From the NCBI GenBank assembly GCA_949317995.1, contig OX439039.1, forward strand, positions 78,226,002 through 78,290,001: a DNA stretch of 64,000 nucleotides, given 5' to 3'. Made by a program: the position numbers and the translations under genes. The DNA is from Acholoe squamosa (Eukaryota; Annelida; Polychaeta; Phyllodocida; Polynoidae). Positions 25,367 to 37,800 of this stretch are shown here, in pieces. The notes under the pieces are model-generated. The model was not told the origin of the DNA and made no database searches. It worked only from the letters and a program-made list of their open reading frames with translations. Position 1 is the first letter of the stretch; every line of letters starts with the position of its first letter.

Positions 25367-25790
25367 GTAAGAAGTAGGAAGTGTTATTTTACAGCAAAAT
25401 CCCTGGGCAACTTTGGGTCCAGCACATTTTGCTGTAAATCTACATGAGGTGAATCACTGTAATTTTACAGAACAATTCTGAGTAATCATACAGTAACAGT
25501 CACTGTGATCATACAGCAAGATCAATCAGTCGACAGAAACATATGCTATAAATTAACAGCAAAATGTGTTGTAAAATTACAGAGAAATATCTTGTAAATA
25601 AACAGCAATATTTTCTGTGAATGGACAGAAATTTTGCTGTAAATGTACAATAAAATATACTATAAATTTACAGAAACCTGTGCTAGCAATTTAAGTTACA
25701 GCAACTATTGCTGTATAATTAGAGAAATTGTAGAATTACAGCAAGGGGTTTTACAACAAATGTTTTGTAAATACAGGTATGTTATAAAAG
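25367..25790. repeat. Palindromic AT-rich repeat cluster
   Basis: Many degenerate copies of TTACAGCAAAAT and its complement-like ATTTTGCTGTAAAT alternate, so local hairpins are possible throughout. It lies in the presumed 3' untranslated or downstream region of the plus-strand gene candidate. Confidence 0.6.
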
Positions 25791-26883
25791 ACACTGCTAT
25801 GTACTCTGCTATTGGGGTCAGTTCATGGTAATCATCCCAATAATATCATTTATGTGTGCGCTCCATGCATGCATTGCTACTGTAAACCATGCATGCCTAA
25901 TAAACACAAAACTGTCTCCAATCCCAATGAAGTGGCATTATAGAGGGTGAGAAGTAGAGAACCATCTCACCCAAACCATTTCATGGTCATTCAGTTTTAA
26001 CACTGAAATAACCTAAAGGCAGGTAGGCCTATGTTAGCTTCAACCCCAGAGTCCAGGGACTTGTATTTCAGATTTAGACACAGTTATGGTGCCATGTATG
26101 CATATTATTGGTTGTCCCTAGTTTCCACTCAGGTAACCTTGTATAATATCACTGATGCACAATGCTAGATTAAACCTTTTGAGGTTACTACCATAATGCA
26201 ATTCATTATTAAGCTTTGGGTACAATATTGGATTGAGGTGTGCAATGTAAGACTAAACAAACTAAACATATGGTATACTACTGGCCTCCAGTGGGGGACA
26301 GTAAGGCTATTTTAGTAAACCCATTGAAGGGCCACTAGGGTGACTGGCTGGCCTAGGGCATACTGCATACAGAGTAATTATAAAGGATCACTCACTGTAC
26401 ACATATATCTACACCTAAAAAGCCTTGATATTACAGTCAGAGTCATGGCATTTGAGAGTACAGCACTCTCCTCTGTGAGCTTAAGAGACATTTCTGTTAT
26501 AAAACATAAACTTCTTACAGTGCTCAATAACTGTCAACAAATAACACATTAACAAAATATGCGTTAATATTCATTTTCTCCTTATTGCCTGATGAAGTAT
26601 GAACAAGATATATAACATAATTTAAATTTCATGAATAATCTTACTCAAACAGATGACAATATCATGGAATATGATAGAAAGTTGAATGAGTTTTTATAAA
26701 TAAGAGGGGGCATGTATAGTTGATTGTTATTATATGAAATAAGCTTCATCATAAATCTGTCCTTGCTTAAAGTGTAAGAATGGTGATTAAAACATTTATA
26801 TATAATTTCCCAGGCAGTGGTGATTTACAATGAAGAACAGGAGGTATATGTACTAAGATTCCTGAGGTGCCACTTTAAGGAAC

Positions 26884-28879
26884 TCAAGGTATGAATCTAT
26901 CTATCCTGTTCTCAAAATACCTCTCCAGAGCATCATCAGGATCATAGTCCTCTGGTGGAATAGATCCACTTGCTCCAAGCTGCTGGTGCTTTCTGCTCTC
27001 AAATCGACGTGTGTGTCGAGATTTACGAGTGTATTTCCTTGAGAGCATTTTTGAGGCAGCATCCCCATGAAACTTTATTTGTCTCTCAGTTTTTCTCAGT
27101 GCTCTTAATAGAGGATGTGCAGTACCCTGTCTTTTAGGACCACTATATGCTGTAGAAGGACCAGCTTCAATATCACCCCTGGGAGGTGGAAGTGGTGGAG
27201 GAGGCAGAACACCTGCTTCTGGATTTCTGTCAAAGTATTTGATGCTTTTAAGATGCGTTTTAACCGCTTGCTGGACAGATTCTGGCTTCCCAATGTCAGC
27301 TTTGGTCTTGCGCCTTCGCAGGCCTGTTCGACCAAGTAACCTGTCTGTGTCATTGCTATTCACTGAACCAGAAGATGATTTATCCTCAATGTCATAGTCT
27401 GGAAGTGGATCACGGATGTAGCGTGACATAGGTTTCTGGAGTTCACGACTGAATTCAATCGCTTCAGCAGCAGAAAGCTGCTCACCCTTGGTCTTTTTCA
27501 TCCATTTCTTTGTGACTTTGCGGAGGTCGGTAATGGAGATGACTTGTAGGAAGGTGCCCCAGCGGTGAATGAACATACAGATCATCTGAAGGCAGAGGAT
27601 AACTATGAAGAACACTAAAAATACCAAGCCCTGAGGTTGAGTAGTCTGACCAAGGATTTCAACTGTCAAACGGTCATCTCGTTGTATCATAAAGTTGAAG
27701 ATTATCCACAGAATATTGATAAACCAGAAGCCGAATGAAGCATTGTTCCTCATGTTCAAGAGCTCTGCATTTACCTTGGCTTCTTGAGCTTTATTCTTCT
27801 TCAGTGGCTTCAAATATTTCTTGATGAAGTTGATCCAGAATTCCTCCTCTTCATAGTCCAAGTACTCAACTGGACCGAATCCCATATCAGGATCATACAC
27901 CCATTTAGGGCGATAAGGATCTTCCTGTGGAACTACTTTCTTTTCAACTTTAGGCACCGTTTTCTTCTTTTTGGTCATGGTGTCTTCAGGAGTACTTGTT
28001 GGGGTTGAATCATCAGCCTTTTTCGGTGCTTTCTCATCCTCGTCTGATGAAGAAGAGGAGACTACAACATGGTGGCCAGACTGCAAGGAGTTCAGCTTCT
28101 TGAGATCTTCATGGATCTTCTTCAGCAGTTTTAGTTGTTCTTCTTGCCCCTTGTTATCTCTGCTACTGAACACCTGCCCGATGATTTCCTTCACATCTTG
28201 CAGCAAATTCTCACGTGAAAACCAGCTGAAGAATCCGCTCTTCTTTTTCTTCTTTTCCTCCGCCTCTTTGGCTGCTGCCTCTTTGGCTTCTTCTTCTAGT
28301 TGAGCTTTGCTCTTCTTAGCTTTCACTTCGCGGGTTCCCCAGGAGATGACATGCATGTTGCACAAGGAGTAGATCATCAAAATAAGGTAGCCAGCTGGGA
28401 TGCAGAGGTAGTAGATGAGTCCAGAGGGTAGATCACTGAATTCATATGGATGCAGGATTCCAGCAATGATGAAGCAGACTGCCACAATAACAAGGAAAAG
28501 GAGCGATGGGTTAAAAAATCCATCAGTCACCAAACTCTGAATGATTCCAACTAACACCACGACCATAATACAAGCATAAATGACACTCAACAAAGCACCA
28601 ACAAGTAACTGGGTTTTCAGTTTAGTTGTGAAACATAGGGCAATGTAGAAGGCAACTGGTATGACACTCAGCAGATATGCGACCCACAGATCGATTTGCA
28701 GCACAGCCCACAAAGCATTTGCGATGGCGAGGACGATGGTGGAAGGTCCAAGGATGGTGGAAACCATGAGGGCAAACTGGTAGGCCATGTACAGGTAAGA
28801 GATGTTGTCATTCGCTATGACTGTGTTCTTGTAGTCTGAAATTAGGTCAGCGATGTTTGCCATGGTTGAGGGCACCCAC
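26884..28879 (-). CDS. CHS: Chitin synthase exon 40 (part): C-terminal membrane helices and tail
   Basis: The last exon (26884-29003, 2120 nt) is by far the largest. After QRRRW it encodes five hydrophobic helices ending at the W-G-T-R-E motif (2143-2147). Next come a Lys/Glu/Ala-rich helix likely to form a coiled coil (about 2148-2177), a Ser/Asp cluster, and the conserved F-W...K-K-Y-L-K-P-L block (about 2310-2322). Two more membrane helices follow (about 2344-2361 and 2379-2399). The final 228 residues are a basic tail with an R-R-R-K cluster and a run of prolines at 2522-2529. Up to the last helix this is the standard animal topology; the long tail looks lineage-specific. No clear AATAAA was identified close downstream on the minus strand. 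Confidence 0.94.
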
Positions 28880-31800
28880 CGGCGACGCTGGTTGAAGAAC
28901 TCATCGAATGTCTCAGGGGCATAAGTTAAAGCGTCAGATGCAGCAGTGTAATCTACCCTGTATCCTTGTTGTAGGAGGAGTGTACACAGCCAACGATCTT
29001 CCCCTGGGAGTAGGAAAACAAATATTTTTTCTTAAGAAATTGTTGACGTGTTTGAACATTTAGGGTGATTTATTCAAATACCCTTTGGCCAAATCATGCA
29101 AGATAAAGTATATTGGACCTTTCAATGCGAGGAGAACTCCCCTCAATTCAAATCATTATATTTTTAACAACTAAAAACAAAAATTATTATCCTTTTTTAC
29201 CATGTAGAATTCTCAATTCAAATTCATGGTATGTTTGAATAAAACATGTCATAGATGTTATTCACTGGAAATTCATTAAATAATATACCTTGGTCATATT
29301 GTAGGAAGTTGAGTGGTTCGGTAGAGATTGTTGTGTATCTTTTCATAACATTGTCATCTAGAACTGCTGAACCCCTGAAGAGGGAGAAGCACCCTGGGGA
29401 GCAGAGTACACAGCCTAGCACATGTTCGGTGGCCTTCTGGAACCAATGCCCGATTGCATATTCAAACTCCTGGTACCATACCATGGGACCTGAAGGTAGA
29501 TATAGATAAATAAAATAACAATAGGTTGAGCTTTCAAATAGACAAATGATAATAAATTCAATACTATATTAATGATTACTAAAATCATTTGGTAATCTTA
29601 ATTCAGCAGCGCACCCATTTTTATGGTTAATTCTGTTGAGATTGATGATTCATGGCATTGGGTGTCTTACGATTCGTCTAACTGATAATTGTGATGCCAC
29701 TCGTTAAGCCTCACCTTGTCCTATAGGCTTAATACGGCCGCACGCTGCTCCTGTCTTGGGGTTCTTTCTCATCTGATCCAGCAGGAGTCGTACTGCCTCT
29801 GGTCTGAAGTCCACGTCTCCATCCAAGGCAAGTAGAAAGGTGTTCTCAGCCTGTTATGTTGAAGGAGAAAATAAACCAGTTAATGTTAGAATTTGCAAAT
29901 TAGGTCTGGAGCACAATAAGCAAAATGGCCATTTATACAGATTTTCCGCCTTGAAGCTACCTTGACTTTATGTGTTCATACATGCTTGCCAAACCCATTG
30001 CACTTTATTGTAGACCTATGGCTCAAAACTACCTAAGGCCACATAATGAAGTGCTCAGTAAAAAAAACCAGGACACAAAAATGAACTTAGACCCCTCTTG
30101 GGGGGGCAAAGAAAATTTCACCACTTTTTTTTTGTGATGAAACTCATATGCTTCTTATGAATAAAAGGGAGTGCACAGTATACATAGGGAAATTCTTCAA
30201 CCTATTAAAAGGTGACCACTGTCCAAAGATCGATAAAAAATATTATCCTGTAAAAAATATATAAATATTTAGCAAAGTAATTGATATTATGTGTCTTCTT
30301 GAGCTGCTTCAGAAATTCAAAAAGCAATTGTCAGGGGAAATATACAATATTGGTATCATATACAACTATAGCAAAACGCCAAGAGGCAATTACCTGGTTT
30401 AGTAGGGCCTCCTCCATGAGGTCAAAGATGTTGCTCCTCCCATAGTGTGGTTTTGTTTTGCCCACAGCCTCAGACCAGGGCTGTCCTGAGCCTTTTTTGG
30501 CCTCATTTGCAATTCCTTTTTGGGCCTTCTTGTTCCCCAGAAGTTCTGCACGTATGAAGTCTGCTGAGCTTCCGAATAGCCGGTAACCAAGCAGGTAGTA
30601 CATGTACATAACCTAGTCAAAGCAAAACAACCAATTACCACATGGTGATCTGTAAAATATCTTTGAAAATACAAAACAAAAGAGAAAAAAAACTCTTAGT
30701 TAGAAGGAAGGTAAAATCTTGAGGAGAATGAAAAAAGAAGCAATTCCTATGAATTTGGCTGTAATTAAGGAAAGAGTAGCTATAAGAGTTATGTCTCGCT
30801 TATTATGGTGTAAAGTAATAACGGATGTTATACTTTGCACTGTAGACACATGCTCACCTTTTCAGGACTGATTCAACAGAATCGGTTTTTAATTGTTATG
30901 TTAAGGTTAGACCCTATTCCTCTTACCTGAGACCATCTTTTCTTGTGCCTGATCTTGTCCTTGTCCTTAAGATGAACAATCAGGAAATTCCTTCCTGGAA
31001 GTGTCCACACCAACCTCCCACCATACGGAGTCGCTATCTTTGTTGGTGGTCGCAGTGTCCAGGACACCTCCATCACAGCACTGTCAACATAACATATACG
31101 TGCTATTAATCATAAAGGTTATACTTCACTTCATCCAGTGAGACCTCTGTCTATGGCCAAGAGTCATCGGTTTCAGCAATATTCCCAACGGATAAAAGTC
31201 GAAGTATGCATTAATACTTTGTTTTTTTTTAGTGGGCTGACCAATCATGTAGGCTGATGTTAGAGAGTAGTAAATAAATTCTGTATAATAGATCTGCCAA
31301 CCTTATTATAGTTGACGATGTATTAAGACCTGAGGAGTATCAACAGAATAGATGGATCTTGGACAGTCCTTTAGATTAGTATTTAAGTATTCTGCTCTGA
31401 TAGTTCATAATGAAATTTGATAGATAAGGCTACCCAACCTTTGCTTGCAAATCTTAAGCTATATGAAAGGTCTTACAATGAAATACTTTCAGAGTTGCAG
31501 AAGAAACAAGAAAACAAATGAAGCAACAAAACGGTTTTTTTAGGGCTTACCTGGCAGCCTCATCAATGTTGGCAACAAGTTCACGGACAAACTTGTTTGG
31601 CACTGTGCGGTCATCATCATCAAACTCAAAGGCATCATCAAAGAAAACATGGGCTGGAAGAGAAGAGAATTATTTTCATTAGACCAATCACATGTTAATT
31701 GCCCCCCTAATTTTAAATGATTTGACTGGTCACTGACATCTCCAGAGTACAGATCTTATACAAATCACACTACACAACACCTGAACATCTTTACTTGCAA

Positions 31801-34800
31801 TGCTTACCTTCAAACTCATAGTAATCAGGGTCTGTTATTTTAAGTCGTTCTACCGCCAATTTCCGTGCACTCTGATCGGCATCCATTCTGAAGGTAGAAA
31901 GTGTTATTTTCATAATTTTATTCAGATTATTAAGAGATCAGTAGGAATAAACTTGAGAAATGGGTACAGTCAAATCAAGTTTTAATTCTGTCTAATGATG
32001 GGGATGGTGAAGGTGAAAAATGATAACTCACCTCAAGATTGACTTTAACAATTGCTTCATCTCATTCACGCTCTCATGCCACATAGTTGCACAGGCGTAA
32101 ATTACAGGCACTGCCTTCCGACCAGCCAGTTTACGTTCTTGTATGCTGAAATGATAAATATTTTACATTAGGAAAAGCAAAATGTACCTGCAGTTTTTGC
32201 CCTTAAATTTCAAACCATTAAACAGTGGGTGGCAAAGGATGATAAAATAATGTGAGACTACCCTATGTAATGGGTGGTATGGTGGTATAGAAGTTTAAAG
32301 ATATTTAAAAATAGTCATGCTTTGTTTTGTCAAACCTGTATATTGCCATAGAACATTTTCACTCTTCCTTGTAGTTAGTGGCAAAAAATAAATGTAAACA
32401 CTGTTTAAGTATGGTTTTCTTTTTCCCTACAGTACTGAATATCATTTGTGACAAAATCAATTAATTGGCATACACAGGGATAGAAATTCTGAAAGTTTAA
32501 ATGCCTATAAATTTTGAAAAGTTGTATGCCTCATTTCAGAGTGAAGGTTTGTTTCAGGTTACCTGACCCTACCTATGAAAAGTGATCTAGTCAATGTTGC
32601 AACAACAACAACAACAAATAACAAAAAAGAAACAACACATAAAAACATCCCTATACATTATATAAGCATCACAAGTTGGGGATATGTAGATATGATAGGG
32701 GGTGAATATCAAAGTGTTCAAAATCAAGTATATTATGAGTCCATTTCTTGGTATGATTTAGGGCTGATCGAAATGTAGACCTGAAACACACACCTTAAAT
32801 TTGGAACGAGGAAAAGATTTAGCTCTACTGTATTTGCAAGAACCTACATATTTGCAAGAACCTACTCGATTTCTGAAATACTGATGCCTGCAGTATCTAT
32901 GAAACTGCATTTTTCCTTTTGTTCATTAGGTCACCACTGAAACACAGACATGGCACTGACATGAAACTGATGCAAAATGTTAATGATAACTAGAGGAACA
33001 AAGAATTTCTGATGTTGCAGGGGACACTGACATTATGTTTTGCGTTACGTGTATATGTGCATAGTTATAATATACAGCATGTTCCATGACACTTACCTTC
33101 TCAATTCATACTGTGGGTTGTTGGTGGCTTTTGATGTAGCATAGTTGCTGTCCGATGCAGCGGTGTTAATCTCAAAGAACTCATAGTTACCAAGGTCATT
33201 CTTCTTTACCTCCTGCTGGTTCCGGCGACGATTTAACAGGAATGACTGAACCAACAGTGGACCCACATATAATGGGTTCACAAATATCCTGCAGGAAATT
33301 GATAGGTCTTTTTGATTCCAGATTTCATATTGATTCATATCTATGACCTTTTATCAGTTATTATATTCTGATTCCAAATTCGAGACAATTATATTACAGT
33401 TTGAATTTTAAGTGACCACAAATGAAATTTTATTTTGTTTGAGAATTATAAGGAATATGTTGGTAGGAAAAAGAAGCGGCTACTTTATACTCACTTTTCA
33501 TGTCTGGCAAGACGCTCAATTTGGGGAAAGAATGTGTGTATAGTAATCCAGACACATGAGAGCCACCAGGCGATGCTGACCGGCATGTACCAACTTGAGA
33601 TACCTTCTGACCACTCATCACACAGTGGCTCTGTCTGTGAGGGAGTAACATATATTGATTGAATTAATCTAAAGGTATAACATAAGTGTCCAGATCATCA
33701 ATACATTACTTTCAGAAGCTTTTATGATACTAGACGTGTTACATAAAAGAAGGTCATTAATTAGTAACCATTAATGAATGTTTTCATCTTATGATATAAT
33801 GCAGCATTACAGTGCATGTGCACATAGACTCATTGGTACTGCATTGGTATAAAGGCCTGTACAGAGTGAAATGCTCTTGATATACGCTGTTCCTAATCAT
33901 ATCCCTAAAAACAGGTCAATTCAGAAGTAAACTCACCGTGAGTCCCTCAGTGGGAGGTATTAGGGGGAGATAGTTATGACACTGTAGAGTAATCAGACAG
34001 GCCAGGCAAGGGGCAGACAGGATAACCGGGAGCCAGTAACTGAAGCGCTGCATCAGCAGTTTGGTGGCCAGTGCCACAAAGTAGTACCCAATTAATGCCA
34101 GTATGATCTGAAAAAGAAGAGAATAATTCTGTTATGTGGCTGCTAAATTTAGGAAATGATACTGGGTGCTGTATTAGGTTTGTAGTTTTACAACTATAGG
34201 GCTTATAAATAGACAATGTTGATCAGAGAATGCATCAAAATGTTACCTGTTCAAAAGATATTTAAAGGTTGGAATTGATGACATTATACATGAATTATAC
34301 ATAAATGAGGATTTCACCTGTGTTATAGCTGGTGTGAGTGACAGGAGTGTAGCTTCCACATCAACTTCGGAACGCAGGGTTGTGTTAGTTGTGTTCCTTA
34401 TTGTGTCATTTACTGTCTCATTGTAGAAGTTTGGCTTCAAAGGTAAGGACGGAATGAATACATAACACCCATAAAGGAACATTGTCAAATACCAGGGTGG
34501 TTTAGCAACCGCGATGAACGTCACCTGCGCCTGATTTCACAGTGAAGTTGGTAATAATGTTTTCGGACTTTTCTTAAGGAAATCTAGTGAGAATGCAAAC
34601 TTTCCATATCAGGCCTACCATGTTATACACATTATTCGAAAGATAATTGTCTTGTGAATCCCTCAGTGTAAGTAATTTGCAAATGTGGACATTACAAGCA
34701 AAGCTATGAGCATTCCACCAAGATAAACCTAAACACAACTTTATTCATGAAGAAGTCTGCTTACGTCCACACCTGGGATCACAGGGAGTTTTGATAGGAT

Positions 34801-37800
34801 GTTGCAAAGTGATTAAATCCTGTTCTAGAACTGTATTGCAGGATTTGGCTATAACCCACCATCGAGAAGATAAATCAGCTATATAAGCTGTTCAGTACTG
34901 TTTGTAATGGTGACTTTTAAACCCATTCTAGTCATTGGGAACTCAAGGAAATGTAAGATGGGAAATCGATTACTCACCTTTAGAAAACCATCTGCAGACA
35001 GCCATCTCCCCTCTAACCACTCCAGTAGGAATACAAAGAATATAGTGATGATGATGTTCCACAGAGAGGTGAGGATGGAGAGCTTGTTCCTCACAAGCTG
35101 AATGTTCTTCTTCACTTGGAAGAATGTCAGGAAGCCACGGTCGGTGTCTACATAATTCTGCCACCACTTGATAGAAGTCAGCACCAGCCCCATGGGGATC
35201 TTTGAGATAATAGCAATGCATGTGGATTGAAATTCATTCATGACATAAGGTACCAAGTTGTGACTCTGAAATTGAGATTCTTCTGTTCCAATATAAAAAA
35301 AAATGAAGGATTGACACTAGCCTCATCTGATTTTATAGATTTGAATATCCTTCTAAGGCAATAATTAGCATAGTTAAAATCTATCCACAGTCCCATACTC
35401 TATTCATTACCTGCCAATATAGATCGGGCCAGTCTATGAAGGTATATGTTGTCTTGTTGGTCCCAAATCGATACATCCCGAGTCCTAGGTACCTTATCAT
35501 GATTGTTACCGCAACAGCGCCGAGTTGAACCAACAGTGCAATAACGTCAACAAAGAAGATGAAGCCTGAGGAGAGAAGAACTTTGTGGTTAAGGACTATC
35601 AAGAAATTCATTGGATTCTATGAACAATACTCTCAGGATCATAAAACACTTTTTTTCTGAAATTTCTGTAAAACATTTTTATTCTTTTATTTGATCAGAG
35701 TTGCTGTAAAAAAAGCTGGTATAACTCTATCAATGTATGTATATGGAAGAGCAAACAAAAAGAAATTATTTAGTACCTCGTTTCGGGATGCCCCCTGAAC
35801 TTGTCGCAAAGATGAGCTTAAGGAGCCCTGGGATGGAGCAAACGGCATACATCAAGGCTAAGGCATAGCAGGTGCTGAACTGGGGCATCACTCGGTATAG
35901 GAAAAGGTTCAAGCCTACCACATGAAGCGTCTCTGTTATAAGTGTCTGTAAATGGAATAGAGGAGGTAATTTGCTGTTGTTTTGTAGGGAAAATACCATT
36001 TTAGGGTAAAGGGGTTAATGGCCAGGTCATGATGTGCCTACTTCTAACGACATAGAATGCAAGTGAGGAGAAGAAGATGGGGAAGATGGAAAGAATGAAG
36101 GACAAAAAGAAAGAGGAAGAGAAAGAAACTCAGGCAATTGATGCACAATGGAAAATATACAGCTCCTTGAATCATAGAAGATGCCCATGAATATCATCAT
36201 GCACCTCTTATACATTAAATTGAGCTAATTGATGAGCAATATTGAGAAAAAAACTTACCCCAATTGTGAGTGGGAAGGAAGGCCATGCAGTATGGCCGAA
36301 CAGACTCTGTACCGAGTTTGTGATGAGGATGATGAGTTGAGGAACCAGCATGACTGCCATTAACTGGTATATCACACTGTTTCTTGTTCTGTCCTCACCC
36401 TAAAATAAATGTAAAAATAATGCGTTTATGTATTTTTCTCCTTCTCTGGCCCAGTTCTGAGCTGCAGAGAAATGATATTTATAAGCTATGGCAGGCCTCT
36501 GAAATGGTCTCTATAGGTCACAGCTTATAGCTTGGAGTATGTTTTCTTAGTTCCCCTTTAGCCAACACTTACCCTGATGAGGTTAGTGGTGAGCACAAGG
36601 ACAGAAGCCTGCGATGTCATTGTGCAGATGAGTACCATTAAGAAGATGAACAGATACATCAGAATCTTCAGACAGCGCAGAAGTCCTTCAAATGACTCAC
36701 TCACAGATCGTGACTCCCGAGGTACCAACAGTGCAACATCCCAATCCCTGTTTTGAGCAATTGAAATTAAATGAACATTCAGAAATCTTATAGCTGTTAT
36801 TCTAAAGAATACTCTTTATTCCTTTTCTGTTCACTGAACGAGTGGTTTAAAAGTTTGTCTTGTGCATTCAAGCACTGTTACTTGTTTTGAGATGAAATGG
36901 CCATGACTACTGAAACTTTCAAATAATGTTCAGTATTTTCTAAAACTACAAGATTCATGAAATACCTTGATTGTAAAATCAAAATAAGTTTCTTTACTTT
37001 GGAGGGAATCAAGACAATGCTTGGCCTTAGCCTTCCTTTAGAGCTTCGCAAATCTCATTGTTTATGTCATGAAACCCATAGTTGATAGTCAAGATGAAGA
37101 AAACCTACTCTCTGAGACCAGTATATATCTCATCCTCATCATCTGATGAGAGTGGAGGACTCTCTTCAGAGGGTGTTTTATCCTCATCAGATGCTAGTTG
37201 TTGTATGTGGTTGGTATCCCCCGTGGTGGACCACTGTTTTGGCTTGATCCCAGTGTTATCGATGGGGTTGATAGGCTGTTCGGGGTTAACAGGTGGGTTA
37301 GTGGCTGCTGCATCGCTCGTGGGTGTCTCATTCTGAAATTAAAAGAAAACCAAAAGATGTGAGAACTAGCATTCTGATCACAAAACTCGCAACCAGAAAT
37401 AGCTGGAATTTGGATGAATGAAATTGTGAAATTCATTGAATGCCTAGCAGAACAGATGTCAAAAAGTTGATCATTTTCAGGTCAGAGTGAGATTTCCAGG
37501 TCAAATTAATTTTTACCTTTTTGTCCTTGGCTGCCTTAAGTTCGTTGGCCACCTTTGACATTCTCTTTGCCTCCTTAGCCTTTCGTTTTGCCTCTTCCTT
37601 CTTCTTCATCTTGTCAAGTGTTTCGTTAGCAATCCGGCACCTGACAAGTGCCTGCAGCATGAGAGCAGCTCGCATCTCACTAAGCAAGCGTAGTTTGTCT
37701 GGTACATGGTCTTTCATGAATACCTTTGTGTTACCCAGGACATAATCCCCAGGACGGATGTGCTCAGAGAGAATGGCTTGACAAGTCTCCATTGAACCAA

